Assembly (NCBI GenBank): GCA_001795165.1
Contig: MGNS01000018.1
Span: 2,980 to 11,643, forward strand
Reading direction: 5' to 3'
Length of the DNA: 8,664 nt
DNA from: Chloroflexi bacterium RBG_16_57_11
GTDB taxonomy: Bacteria > Chloroflexota > Anaerolineae > Anaerolineales > UBA4823
Below, piece after piece: positions 1 to 7,802 of the stretch. The first letter of the stretch is position 1, and each line of letters starts with the position of its first letter. The notes under the pieces are model-generated. The model was not told the origin of the DNA. It worked only from the letters and a program-made list of their open reading frames with translations, and did not search any database. Made by a program: the position numbers and the translations under genes.

Positions 1-147
1 CTTTTGTCTGGTTCCCCTCCCTCCTTTGACGATTGATATCCGCTAATTAATGAAAAATCAAGATACCTATCCTCTAGATAAGACGCAAACAACCTGAAAA
101 TGTGACGAATTATTAATCTTATGCCGCCTTCTCCGACCCCGGGCATT

Positions 148-1092
148 TTATCTACACTCAGGCTGGTCGCAAATCGCCTGCCGGATCTGCTTCAGCGTGA
201 CCGGGCTGATTTGATCTCCCAGTATCTCCAGGTAAACCCGGGTTGAATTATTGCTGTAATTCTCTTCGAGGATCATTGCATTTGGGTTTACGCTCGATGT
301 GAGGGCGTAATAGCCATCGGGTAGCCCGGTGAGATCCAGGGCCTGCCCGTCAAGCGACGACTTGTAGGTATCGCCCCAGCCGACGGACAATCCCTGCAGG
401 CGCTGGCCACAGCCCTCGAAGCCCTGGCGCCGGGCAAGGCGCGGGTGATCCGGATCGACCACATCCGTGTCCATCACGCAATAAGACAATTTGTCGCTGC
501 TTGCCACGACCTGACCCAAACGGTAATCCGGTGTTAGGGTCCACAGCTCGTACAGGGTGAACTCGTCGAAATGCCAGTGGTCATGCGTGGGATGCCAGAC
601 GAACTCGCCCACCAGGACATCGCGCCGGTCGTCATCCGATGAGTAGATATGCTGGTGGACACGCGTCCGGTTGGTGAGGACGTTGAACTCGCCGGTCAGC
701 TCCAATGGTCCTTGACCGCTGTTCCAGATGGTATTTGTCAAGCGTAGGTACCGCCGCGCACCACTCCGCAGCTGGATATGCAGGTCAGACAGCGGCAAGG
801 TGCGCAGGTCCGGCAGATACATCTCCACTGAAACGTCTGGATTTGGCTCGGTCGAGCTTAAAAAATTTGGAGGCGTATTCCCGGGCTGATCTAAACCGCC
901 GTCAGAAGCAGCCCTGGGGATGGCGAGCGAAAGGGGTGCCAATTGTGAGGCATATGCAGGGGCTGGGGCCAGTGCAATACAGGCTGCCACCCCGATGCAA
1001 AGCGCAACCTGAGAGACCCTCCACGAGGAGATCCAATTTGCCCGGCGCGAGACGTCCGCTTTGCGTTTTATGCCAGGATCGGCCTTGTTCAT
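148..1092 (-). CDS. Secreted lysyl-oxidase-like copper protein
   Basis: The 314-residue product matches the lysyl oxidase family, copper amine oxidases that oxidise lysine side chains (or other primary amines) to aldehydes using a lysine-tyrosyl quinone cofactor. Residues 1-48 form a signal peptide: a basic start (KRK, RR), a hydrophobic stretch at about 27-44 and an AYA cleavage motif at 46-48, so the protein should be exported. The catalytic region begins near residue 90. The copper motif HDHWH gives His170, His172 and His174. The SDKLSYC segment supplies Lys201 and the GWGDTY segment supplies Tyr243, the likely quinone cross-link pair by comparison with animal enzymes. A conserved SVNP...E.NYSNN tail follows at 267-282. 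The ATG has a GAAGG ribosome site six bases upstream (plus-strand 1099-1103). It is divergent from the cyclase gene and has no partner gene in view. The family call is firm; the substrate is unknown. Confidence 0.88.
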   Translation of the reverse strand: MNKADPGIKRKADVSRRANWISSWRVSQVALCIGVAACIALAPAPAYASQLAPLSLAIPRAASDGGLDQPGNTPPNFLSSTEPNPDVSVEMYLPDLRTLPLSDLHIQLRSGARRYLRLTNTIWNSGQGPLELTGEFNVLTNRTRVHQHIYSSDDDRRDVLVGEFVWHPTHDHWHFDEFTLYELWTLTPDYRLGQVVASSDKLSYCVMDTDVVDPDHPRLARRQGFEGCGQRLQGLSVGWGDTYKSSLDGQALDLTGLPDGYYALTSSVNPNAMILEENYSNNSTRVYLEILGDQISPVTLKQIRQAICDQPECR

Positions 1093-1193
1093 AATAAACC
1101 TTCATGAATCTGATTGGCGAGCAGCCAGCAGCTCGACCAGGGAAACGTACATAGAGATGAAAAGCCACGCCAGATAGGCGAAGGTTTGTCTAT

Positions 1194-1222
1194 TTTACAG
1201 TAACCTTTTGCGGTTGTATATT
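1194..1222 (+). promoter_or_regulatory. Sigma70-type promoter of the cyclase-STAND gene
   Basis: A -35 box TTTACA at 1194-1199 (5 of 6 to consensus) is followed after exactly 17 bases by a -10 box TATATT at 1217-1222. Transcription would start near 1229, leaving a leader of about 60 bases before the ATG at 1292. An overlapping TATAAT at 1222-1227 lies 22 bases from the same -35 box, so it fits less well. This is judged by motif and spacing only. Confidence 0.55.
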
Positions 1223-1291
1223 ATAATTTGAATAATATTGGTCCTGTTTGTGTTTGCTACATCTGGGTCGAGCCATGAGAATGGATTACGA

Positions 1292-1669
1292 ATGAACACT
1301 TCTATTAATGCGATGAACAGCCTGCTGCCGACCGGCACCGTCACCTTCTTGTTCACAGACATCGAGGGAAGCACAACCCTGGCGCAGACCTATCCTGATG
1401 AGATGAATTCCCTGCTGGAGCGGCACAACACCATTCTGCGCCAGGCCATCGAAACGCATCATGGCTACCTGTTCCGGATCACGGGCGATGCCTTTGACGC
1501 TGCGTTCCACACCGTCCCGGAGGCGTACAGGCTGCCCTTGAGGCCCAGCGCAGATTACAGCAGGAAGCTTGGCAACCCGCGCCCATCAAAGTGCGCATGG
1601 GCATCCACACCGGTGCAGCCCAGGCCAGCGCGCAGATGGAGCTCGGGGACGGGTATGATGGCTATCTGA
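1292..1669 (+). pseudogene. N-terminal half of class III cyclase domain, cut off by frameshift
   Basis: This is the opening part of an adenylate/guanylate cyclase domain that continues in another frame in the next feature. From ATG 1292 it reads through the FTDIEGST motif (Asp23) and the ITGDAF motif (Asp66), which carry the two metal-binding aspartates of class III cyclases. Homology runs to FHTVPEA (codon ending at 1525). After that the frame turns into unrelated sequence and stops at 1669. From 1528 the +1 frame reads QAALEAQRRLQQEAW, the normal continuation of this family, so one base is missing between 1523 and 1528. Restoring it gives one protein of about 1037 residues ending at 4404. 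ATG 1292 was chosen because the domain starts soon after; no strong ribosome site is visible, and ATG 1313 or TTG 1238 are alternatives. Confidence 0.75.
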
Positions 1670-4404
1670 CCCTGACCCGCGCCCAGCGGGTCATGTCCAC
1701 CGCATACGGCGGTCAAGTCCTGCTCTCCAGCTCCAGCGCCGAACTAGTGCGTGGAGTTCTGCCTGAGGAGGGGACCTTGCGCGACATGGGCGAGCATCGC
1801 CTCAAAGGTCTCGTCAATCCAGAGCGCCTGTGGCAGCTGGTCGCACCCGATCTGCTCTCGGAGTTTCCACCGCTTACCTCCCTCAACGAAATTCCCAACA
1901 ACCTCCCGGCACAGCCGACAGCATTGATCGGGCGGGAGGCGGAATTAGCCGAGGTGGTGAAACGCTTGAGCTCCGAGGGAGCGCGCTTGCTGACCCTGAC
2001 CGGGCCGGGTGGAATTGGGAAGACCCGCATGGCGCTCCAGGCGGCGGCTGAGTTGATCGAGCGTTTTAAAGATGGGGTTTTCTTCGTGGACCTGGCACAA
2101 ATCCGAGATCCCGCCTCAGTCCCCACCGCAATTGCCCAGACCCTTGGCTTCAGAGAAACCGGCGACCGAACCGTGCTCGATGAGCTAAAAGGCCAATTGC
2201 GAGCCAAAACGGTGCTCCTGCTCCTGGATAACTTTGAGCAGGTAACGACCGCCGCGCCCAAGGTAGGGGAGCTTCTCCGGGATTGTCCACAACTCAAGCT
2301 GTTGGTGACCAGCCGCGAAGCGCTGCATGTGCGTGGCGAATACGTTTTTCCAGTCCCACCGCTGATGTTGCCAAAGATCGATCCCAAACAGGCGACGATC
2401 GAGCTACTCACACAGTATGAGGCAGTGCAGTTGTTCATCGAGCGCGCCCAGGCGATTAAACCGGATTTTATGGTCACGAATGAGAACGCCCCCGCAGTCG
2501 CCGAGATCTGCTGGCGCCTGGACGGCCTGCCGTTGGCCATTGAGCTGGCTGCGGCGCGCATCAGGCTGTTTTCGCCCCAGGCCATACTCGAGCGATTGGG
2601 AAGCCGGTTGAAACTTCTTCGGGGCGGGGCGCGCGACCTGCCTGTCCGGCAACAAACGCTGCGTGACGCCATTGACTGGAGTTTTGAGCTGCTCAACACC
2701 GGCGAGCAGCAGTTATTCGAGCTGTTATCGGTGTTCTCAGGCGGCTGCTCGTTCGAGGCGGTTGAAATGGCGGCCAGCGGGATCGAGCGCCTGGATGAGG
2801 CCGGGGTAGATATTCTCGAAGGACTGACCTCGCTGGTGGATAAAAGCCTGATCCGGCAGGTGAGCCCGGAAACCGGAGAGCCCCGCTTGCTGATGCTGGA
2901 AACAATCCGTGAGTTCGCTGTTGAGCGGCTGGATGCGGATCCCGGGTTTTGCGCCGCTGCTCGCCGGGCGCACGCCACCTATTACGCCGATTTCACCCAA
3001 CGCCAATGGGAGCGCCTGGCCGGCCACGGACGGGAAGCGGCTTTAACTGAGCTGATCTCCGATCTCGAGAACCTGCGAACCGCCTGGGGATATTGGGTAG
3101 AAGACCGGGATTTAGAGAAGCTCGGAAAATTCGTCGATGGTCTCTGGCTGCTGTATGATGCGCGTGGCTGGTATCGCTCGACGATCGATCTTACAAAGGA
3201 TATGCTGGACGTCCTTTCAACATTTCCACCAACACCGGAGCGTATCCAGCAGGAAATTCTGCTGCAGACCGGCCTGGCACGGGCGTTGCAGGTCATCAAA
3301 GGCTTCACGCCGGAGGTCGAGCAAGCCTACACCCGCGCCCTGGAGCTCTCCCAGGCAGTGGGGGAGATCCCTGAGCTCTTCCCCGTCCTGCGAGGCTTGG
3401 GCAGCCTGTATGGCTACCTGGGTGAATTCGAGAAAGCGGGGCGAATGGCCGAAAAGATCCTGAGCATGGCCGAGCGTCTTGATGATCCAGGGATGCAAGT
3501 CGAAGGGCATATCCGGCTGGGATATATTTTTGCTGTCACCGGCAAAATCCAGATGGGGTTGGACCATTTGGAGAAAGCGATAGCAGACTACGATCCGGAC
3601 CGGTACGGCACACCTCGTTACCAGCTCGGTAATAATTACGGCGTAATCGGTTTGAATGTCTCGGCGCTGCTCTTGTGGATGGTTGGCTTACCGGAGCGCG
3701 CCCTCGAACGGGCAAATCACGCGGTGGCCTTAGCCAGGAGGCTGGATCACCCGTACAGCCTGGCCTACGCGCTGTTCCACGCCGGCTTGCTCCACCTCTG
3801 GAGGCGGGAGGCAGACCTCGCCCTGATGCGCAGCCTGGCTGTATTGGAGATCGCTGGGGAACACGAGTACCTGGTTTGGAGTGCTGTGGCTACATGTCTG
3901 CGAGGCGCGGCATTGGCCGTAACGGGCCAGGCCGAGGAGGGCTTGGCGCATATCCACCGCGGTATCGACTCCTATCAAGGTTTGAATACCGCACCGATAT
4001 TTTTATCCTTGCTGATCTTCATGCATGCTGAAGTTTGTGCCTTGGCGGGAAAACCCACACAAGGCCTGGCTGTGCTCGACAAAGGGTTTGAGGTCTTCGG
4101 CGCCGGTCGTGAAGACATCTTCTCAATCGAATCCTACCGCATCAAAGGTGATCTGTTGCTTGCCATTTCCCCACCTAATCTATCCGAAGCCGAGCGTTCT
4201 TATCTGCGGGCCCTGGAAATCGCCCAGGAGCAAGGCGTGATCATGCTGGAGCTGCGCGCCGCCATCAGGTTGGCCAGGTTGTGGAAGGATCAAGCAAAAG
4301 CCGAGCAAGGCAAGCAATTGCTTGGCAAGGCTTACGAAAAATTTTCGGAGGGCTTCACAACTCCTGACCTGGTCGAAGCGAGAGAACTCCTTAAGATGGG
4401 ATAA
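1591..4404 (+). CDS. Cyclase-STAND NTPase-TPR signalling protein (downstream frame)
   Basis: This is the main open part of a large signal-transduction ATPase. Residues are numbered from the GTG at 1591, which is probably an internal codon of a gene starting at 1292. Residues 1-80 are the C-terminal half of a class III nucleotide cyclase (MGIHTG, then GGQVLLS and GEHRLKGL). A STAND/NB-ARC-type NTPase follows: entry motif GREAEL, Walker A GPGGIGKT at 138-145, Walker B VLLLLDNFE at 208-216, a TSRE sensor segment and CWRLDGLPLAIELAA at 307-321. A winged-helix-like region (ELLSVFSGGCSFEAVEMA) comes next. About 400 helical residues with TPR character end the protein, and no DNA-binding domain is visible. 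Such proteins are thought to couple ligand or partner sensing by the repeats to nucleotide-dependent switching. The cyclase motif that usually reads N-x-x-x-R has Thr29 in place of Asn (TRAQR, codon 1675-1677), so cyclase activity is doubtful. Whether this frame is translated alone is unknown. Confidence 0.85.
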   Translation: MRMGIHTGAAQASAQMELGDGYDGYLTLTRAQRVMSTAYGGQVLLSSSSAELVRGVLPEEGTLRDMGEHRLKGLVNPERLWQLVAPDLLSEFPPLTSLNEIPNNLPAQPTALIGREAELAEVVKRLSSEGARLLTLTGPGGIGKTRMALQAAAELIERFKDGVFFVDLAQIRDPASVPTAIAQTLGFRETGDRTVLDELKGQLRAKTVLLLLDNFEQVTTAAPKVGELLRDCPQLKLLVTSREALHVRGEYVFPVPPLMLPKIDPKQATIELLTQYEAVQLFIERAQAIKPDFMVTNENAPAVAEICWRLDGLPLAIELAAARIRLFSPQAILERLGSRLKLLRGGARDLPVRQQTLRDAIDWSFELLNTGEQQLFELLSVFSGGCSFEAVEMAASGIERLDEAGVDILEGLTSLVDKSLIRQVSPETGEPRLLMLETIREFAVERLDADPGFCAAARRAHATYYADFTQRQWERLAGHGREAALTELISDLENLRTAWGYWVEDRDLEKLGKFVDGLWLLYDARGWYRSTIDLTKDMLDVLSTFPPTPERIQQEILLQTGLARALQVIKGFTPEVEQAYTRALELSQAVGEIPELFPVLRGLGSLYGYLGEFEKAGRMAEKILSMAERLDDPGMQVEGHIRLGYIFAVTGKIQMGLDHLEKAIADYDPDRYGTPRYQLGNNYGVIGLNVSALLLWMVGLPERALERANHAVALARRLDHPYSLAYALFHAGLLHLWRREADLALMRSLAVLEIAGEHEYLVWSAVATCLRGAALAVTGQAEEGLAHIHRGIDSYQGLNTAPIFLSLLIFMHAEVCALAGKPTQGLAVLDKGFEVFGAGREDIFSIESYRIKGDLLLAISPPNLSEAERSYLRALEIAQEQGVIMLELRAAIRLARLWKDQAKAEQGKQLLGKAYEKFSEGFTTPDLVEARELLKMG

Positions 4405-4436
4405 GGCTGCAGATTTCGATAAATAACGAGGTTTCA

Positions 4437-5000
4437 ATGGCTCAAACTCGCGATTGGAAGGAAATGAAAGACATGTCCGCTCGCTTGCTCGAGGAGCGTA
4501 CCGGCGAGAACCTGGACACTTGGAACCAACGCATCAAAGGGGAGGCTTTGAACGACGAGAAGAGCCTGCGCGCCTGGCTGACCCTGCAAGGGGTCACCGG
4601 TTACGCCCAGACGCTGCTGGTGATGGAACGTTTTGGCTACCCAGAATTCTTCCTCGCTTCAGCGGACGAGCTGATCGACGGGCAGTACGCGGACCGGCCG
4701 CAACTGCGTCCAATCTTTGACCTCATCATCGATGCGGCAGCCGGGCTCGGTGAAGTCGTCATCCAGGCGCGTAAGACATACGTCTCGCTGGTCACGCCAC
4801 GCCGAACGTTCGCTCGCATTCAAGCGACGAAGGACTGCCTCCAGCTCGGCTTGCGCCTGGAGGGGCAGGCCCCAGGCGGGCGCCTGGAGCCGTCGAAGAT
4901 CCACGAAAGCATGCGCCTTCAGATCAGCCTGGCTGCGCCCGATGAAGTCGATTCCGAATTGCTGGGCTGGTTGCAGCGGGCGTATGACCAGAATTCCTGA
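4437..5000 (+). CDS. DUF4287-DUF5655 domain protein
   Basis: This 187-residue soluble protein has two small domains of unknown function. Residues about 14-65 resemble DUF4287, with the EERTGENLDTW segment, the RAWLTLQGVTGYAQ segment and the following helix. Residues about 90-185 resemble DUF5655, including the ARKTYVSLVTPRRTFARIQ stretch, a beta-rich LQLGLRLEG strand and the closing LLGWLQRAYD helix. DUF5655 proteins often look like small nucleic-acid or regulatory proteins, but no catalytic motif is visible and no reaction can be given. GAGG at 4428-4431 sits five bases before the ATG. The start lies 32 bases after the stop of the cyclase-STAND gene with no terminator between, so the two may share a transcript. 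It is convergent with the ketosynthase gene on the other strand. The domain names come from remembered family patterns. Confidence 0.8.
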   Translation: MAQTRDWKEMKDMSARLLEERTGENLDTWNQRIKGEALNDEKSLRAWLTLQGVTGYAQTLLVMERFGYPEFFLASADELIDGQYADRPQLRPIFDLIIDAAAGLGEVVIQARKTYVSLVTPRRTFARIQATKDCLQLGLRLEGQAPGGRLEPSKIHESMRLQISLAAPDEVDSELLGWLQRAYDQNS

Positions 5001-5179
5001 CCAGATTTACGCAGCGGTGGATAAAACATAACGGAAGAATTTCCCTTACGTGCGGATGATGACGGCGTCAAAGTAGGCTGGTTTCGGCCCGCAGGGGCAC
5101 GGAGAAACGACGACCCAAAATCGTGCTTGGCAGAATAGGATAGGCCCGCTTCCTCCTGGCCGGACCTGCTTTCCTGGCG

Positions 5180-6517
5180 CTAAGTCGATGTGATTTGCCC
5201 GAGCACGATGGAGGCATTCTGACCGCCGAAGCCAAAAGAATTGGAGAGCGCCACCTTGACGGGTATTTGGCGAGGGCGATTTGGCACGTAATCCAGATCG
5301 CATTCAGGGTCCGGGGTCTCGTAGTTGATCGTGGGATGTATCCGGCCATCCCGGATGCTCAAGGCGCATACACTCGCCTCAAAGGCTCCGGCGGCTCCGA
5401 TCATATGTCCGGTCATGGATTTGGTCGCGCTGACGGGGATCTGATAGGCGCGTTCTCCAAATGCTAACTTGATGGCCTGGGTTTCGATTACGTCTCCAAG
5501 AGGGGTAGAGGTTGCGTGAGGATTGATATAATCGATGTCCTCAGGGGCCAGGCCAGCAGAGGCTAGTGCCCTTCTCATCGTCTGAGCCTGGGTCTCTGGC
5601 GTGGGTTCCGTCTCATGTCTGGCATCACTACTGACGTTATAACCTAATATCTCAGCGTAGAGGTGCGCGTTACGCGCTTTTGCATGAGCCAGGCTTTCCA
5701 AAACCAGCATCGCAGAACCTTCGCCTGGCACGAGTCCATCCCTGTCTTTGTCGAACGGACGGCAGGCTTTCTGTGGTTCGTCTCGCCTCTGGGAGAGAAC
5801 CCTCATTGATGAGTAACCCGCCATGACGATTTCTCCGTTAAATGCTTCCGTTCCACCTGCTAGGATCAGGTCAGTATATCCTTGCCGGATCGCATCCGCG
5901 GCAGTTACCAGGGCCTGTGTCCCAGAAGCGCAGGCGGTAACGATCGTCACGTTATACCCGGTAAAGCCAAAAGCACGCGCCACTGCAAAGCCTGCCATGT
6001 TGGGCCAGATCGAGTTAAACAGAATGGGTGAAATCTTTTTGTCTGCCAATAGATTCCGCATGGCACGCTCGGTCTCAGCTATCGAGCCGCCCGCTGCGGT
6101 TCCTATTACCACGCCTGAGCGAGATGCATCGATTTCCGTCATTCCAAGAGCGGCATCCTCATAAGCCATCCTGGCGGCTGCCACCGCATATTGGCTTGCT
6201 TCGGTCATGCGTCGGGCATCCTTAGGATCCATATATTCCTGTGGATCAAAGCCTTTCACCTGGCAGGAAAAATTACATGTGTATTTGTTGATATTGGGTA
6301 CCCTGGTAGTTAAGTCTGCGCCAGATTTGCCAGATAGCAATGATTCCCAACTCTCTTCTAGAGTCAGCCCAAGAGGGGTTATGGCGCCTATCCCTGTGAT
6401 GACCACCCGGTTGATATCAGGTAATTTTTGGGCTGGGACCAGAGGCCTCCCACAGGCCATACAATAAAACGCTTCAGGAGGATTTTGCTTTGAACAAGTT
6501 TTGCAGATTTGAGCCAC
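5180..6517 (-). CDS. Zinc-ribbon-fused beta-ketoacyl-ACP synthase (FabF-like)
   Basis: This 445-residue condensing enzyme belongs to the KAS I/II thiolase-fold family, which joins an acyl thioester to malonyl-ACP to lengthen fatty-acid or polyketide chains. The ketosynthase core begins at RVVITGIGAITPLG (residue 37) and is complete: nucleophile Cys196 in TACASGT, catalytic His334 in NPHATSTPLGD, Lys366 and His371 in SATKSMTGH, and the SNSFGFGGQNAS loop at 425-436. The first 24 residues are an extra zinc ribbon with Cys5-x2-Cys8 and Cys19-x2-Cys22, which ordinary FabF lacks. The start is GTG at 6517, set by a strong GGAGGG site. No acyl carrier protein, malonyl transferase, reductase or other fatty-acid gene lies nearby, so it is probably not part of the main fatty-acid cluster. 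A housekeeping FabF, a specialised lipid or polyketide ketosynthase, or a scaffolded variant are all possible. Confidence 0.9.
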   Translation of the reverse strand: MAQICKTCSKQNPPEAFYCMACGRPLVPAQKLPDINRVVITGIGAITPLGLTLEESWESLLSGKSGADLTTRVPNINKYTCNFSCQVKGFDPQEYMDPKDARRMTEASQYAVAAARMAYEDAALGMTEIDASRSGVVIGTAAGGSIAETERAMRNLLADKKISPILFNSIWPNMAGFAVARAFGFTGYNVTIVTACASGTQALVTAADAIRQGYTDLILAGGTEAFNGEIVMAGYSSMRVLSQRRDEPQKACRPFDKDRDGLVPGEGSAMLVLESLAHAKARNAHLYAEILGYNVSSDARHETEPTPETQAQTMRRALASAGLAPEDIDYINPHATSTPLGDVIETQAIKLAFGERAYQIPVSATKSMTGHMIGAAGAFEASVCALSIRDGRIHPTINYETPDPECDLDYVPNRPRQIPVKVALSNSFGFGGQNASIVLGQITST

Positions 6518-6521
6518 ATTT

Positions 6522-6527
6522 CCCTCC
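6522..6527 (-). promoter_or_regulatory. Shine-Dalgarno site fixing the GTG start of the ketosynthase
   Basis: On the minus strand this reads GGAGGG, four bases before the GTG at 6517-6515. It supports the GTG start and therefore the reality of the zinc-ribbon extension, which would be lost if translation began further in. Confidence 0.7.
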
Positions 6528-6721
6528 AGACATTGTCTTCTGCTGCCCGTGCCTGTAAATGTAAGACAGTTATAAGTGTGTGATCTGCCCTAACGGATTG
6601 TACCAAATGTTACGTTTGACTGGGCGCGATAATGTTTATGTTGGCATTGCTCGCTCATGTGTTGTTGGGAAGGATGAAAACATACTCTCGACAAATAAAT
6701 GCTATATATCGTGGAGGTGGT

Positions 6722-6727
6722 TATAAT
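6722..6727 (+). promoter_or_regulatory. Possible -10 box for a leaderless URO-D transcript
   Basis: A perfect TATAAT ends seven bases before the first base of the ATG at 6734, so initiation at the usual distance would put the transcript start on the start codon itself. No -35 box is recognisable at 16-18 bases upstream. The only ribosome-site-like sequence, GGAGG at 6713-6717, is 16 bases from the ATG, too far for normal use. The reading is tentative. Confidence 0.3.
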
Positions 6728-6733
6728 CATAGG

Positions 6734-7717
6734 ATGAATTCTAGGCAACGGTTCCAGGAAACGATGCTGCTTGGTCGACCGGACCACCCCCCACTTTTCG
6801 ATGAAGGACAGCGGCAAGAAGTGCTGGAAGCCTGGCGCCAACAGGGCATGCCCGGCGGAGCGCTGCTTTCGGAATTGGTCGCCATCGACGAACGGGATGA
6901 AATCGAACCAGACCTGTACCCGTCCCCCGACCTCGAGCCGTGGCCGACAAAGATGGCAGCATTGAGGGCTTTGGAAGGTGCCCTGAACCCGGATGACCCG
7001 GCTCGTCTACCAGAAGATTGGGAGGCCTGTGTGCGAGGTTGGCGGGATCGCCAGCAAACCGTAATGCTGCGCGTCCACCGTGGCTTTTTCCAGTCGATTG
7101 GCGTTCACGATTGGCGCCGGTTTTATCAAATGATGTTCCTGGTCAAAGATGATCCACGCCTCGTGCACAAAATGCTTGAGATCCAAGGCGATTTTAATGC
7201 CCGCATGGCCGAGCGTGTCCTACAAGATGTCCAGGTCGAGGCGGCGCTGTTTGACGAGCCGATCGGCGATAACAACGGGCCGCTTATCTCGCCGCGCACC
7301 TATCGTGAGCTGGTCCTTCCCACTTACCAACCTGTTATTCAGGTGTTGCACCGCTATAATGTGCGGACAATCATCCTGCGAGCCTATGCGAATATCTATC
7401 CGCTGATCCCGGACCTTTTGAAGGCAGGGATCAACTGCCTGTGGGTGGTGGAGGTTCGTGCTCTGGCAATAGATTACCTCCGCCTGAGGTCAGAATTTGG
7501 CCGCGATCTGCGCCTGATCGGCGGTTTGGATCTGGATGTACTACGGGGGGATCAGGAGTCGATCCGGCGAGAGTTAGAAGAAAAGGTTCCGCTTTTGCTG
7601 GAGCAGGGTGGCTACGCGCCTCTCCTGGATGGTCGTGTGCGCCAGGAAATCACGTGGGCGAATTATTGCTATTATCGAGAGCTGTTAGAGCGGCTGTGCT
7701 CAAGTGCAAGCCATTGA
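6734..7717 (+). CDS. Uroporphyrinogen-decarboxylase-fold protein (URO-D family)
   Basis: This 327-residue protein has the URO-D superfamily (TIM-barrel) pattern shared by HemE and by corrinoid-dependent methyltransferases such as MtaA and CmuA. Recognisable blocks are the MNSRQRFQETM start, the FDEPIGDNNGPLISPRTYREL block at 173-193, AGINCLWVVEV at 231-241, the GGLD turn at 263-266, and the C-terminal GGYAPLLDGRVR segment ending in NYCYYRELL. It is probably not HemE: the N-terminal substrate-binding motifs of that enzyme are absent. The HxCGN-type motif that carries zinc ligands in the methyltransferases reads RAYAN at 216-220, so those ligands are missing too. The reaction is unknown. ATG 6734 is preferred because the family begins at this point, although the frame stays open further upstream (ATG 6674, ATG 6632). 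It is divergent from the ketosynthase, with no corrinoid protein or methyltransferase partner in view. Confidence 0.8.
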   Translation: MNSRQRFQETMLLGRPDHPPLFDEGQRQEVLEAWRQQGMPGGALLSELVAIDERDEIEPDLYPSPDLEPWPTKMAALRALEGALNPDDPARLPEDWEACVRGWRDRQQTVMLRVHRGFFQSIGVHDWRRFYQMMFLVKDDPRLVHKMLEIQGDFNARMAERVLQDVQVEAALFDEPIGDNNGPLISPRTYRELVLPTYQPVIQVLHRYNVRTIILRAYANIYPLIPDLLKAGINCLWVVEVRALAIDYLRLRSEFGRDLRLIGGLDLDVLRGDQESIRRELEEKVPLLLEQGGYAPLLDGRVRQEITWANYCYYRELLERLCSSASH

Positions 7718-7792
7718 ACGAACGGGTCGGCTACGATGTCTTATAAGATCCGCGGTAATCAAACCAAACGGATCTAGTTATCCAACCTCCTT

Positions 7793-7802
7793 AGGGCGAT
7801 CC
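7793..7802 (+). repeat. Left 10-bp target-site duplication
   Basis: AGGGCGATCC abuts the left terminal inverted repeat and is repeated exactly at 7977-7986, directly after the right terminal repeat. Direct copies in this position are the usual mark left by transposition. Confidence 0.75.

Noticed and set aside
14..24. Purine-rich, ribosome-site-like tract on the minus strand near the left edge
   Set aside because: No ATG, GTG or TTG occurs within usable distance before the window ends, so no gene start can be supported.
1713..2978. Long open frame on the minus strand opposite the STAND domain
   Set aside because: It is a serine/arginine-rich shadow of the GC-rich gene on the other strand, which has clear domain motifs.
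5001..5179. Terminator between the convergent DUF gene and ketosynthase
   Set aside because: Only very short stems are present and none is followed by a T-run on either strand.
7746..7775. Inverted repeat AGATCCG/CGGATCT after the URO-D gene as a terminator
   Set aside because: The loop is long (16 bases) and no T-run follows, so it does not look like an intrinsic terminator.
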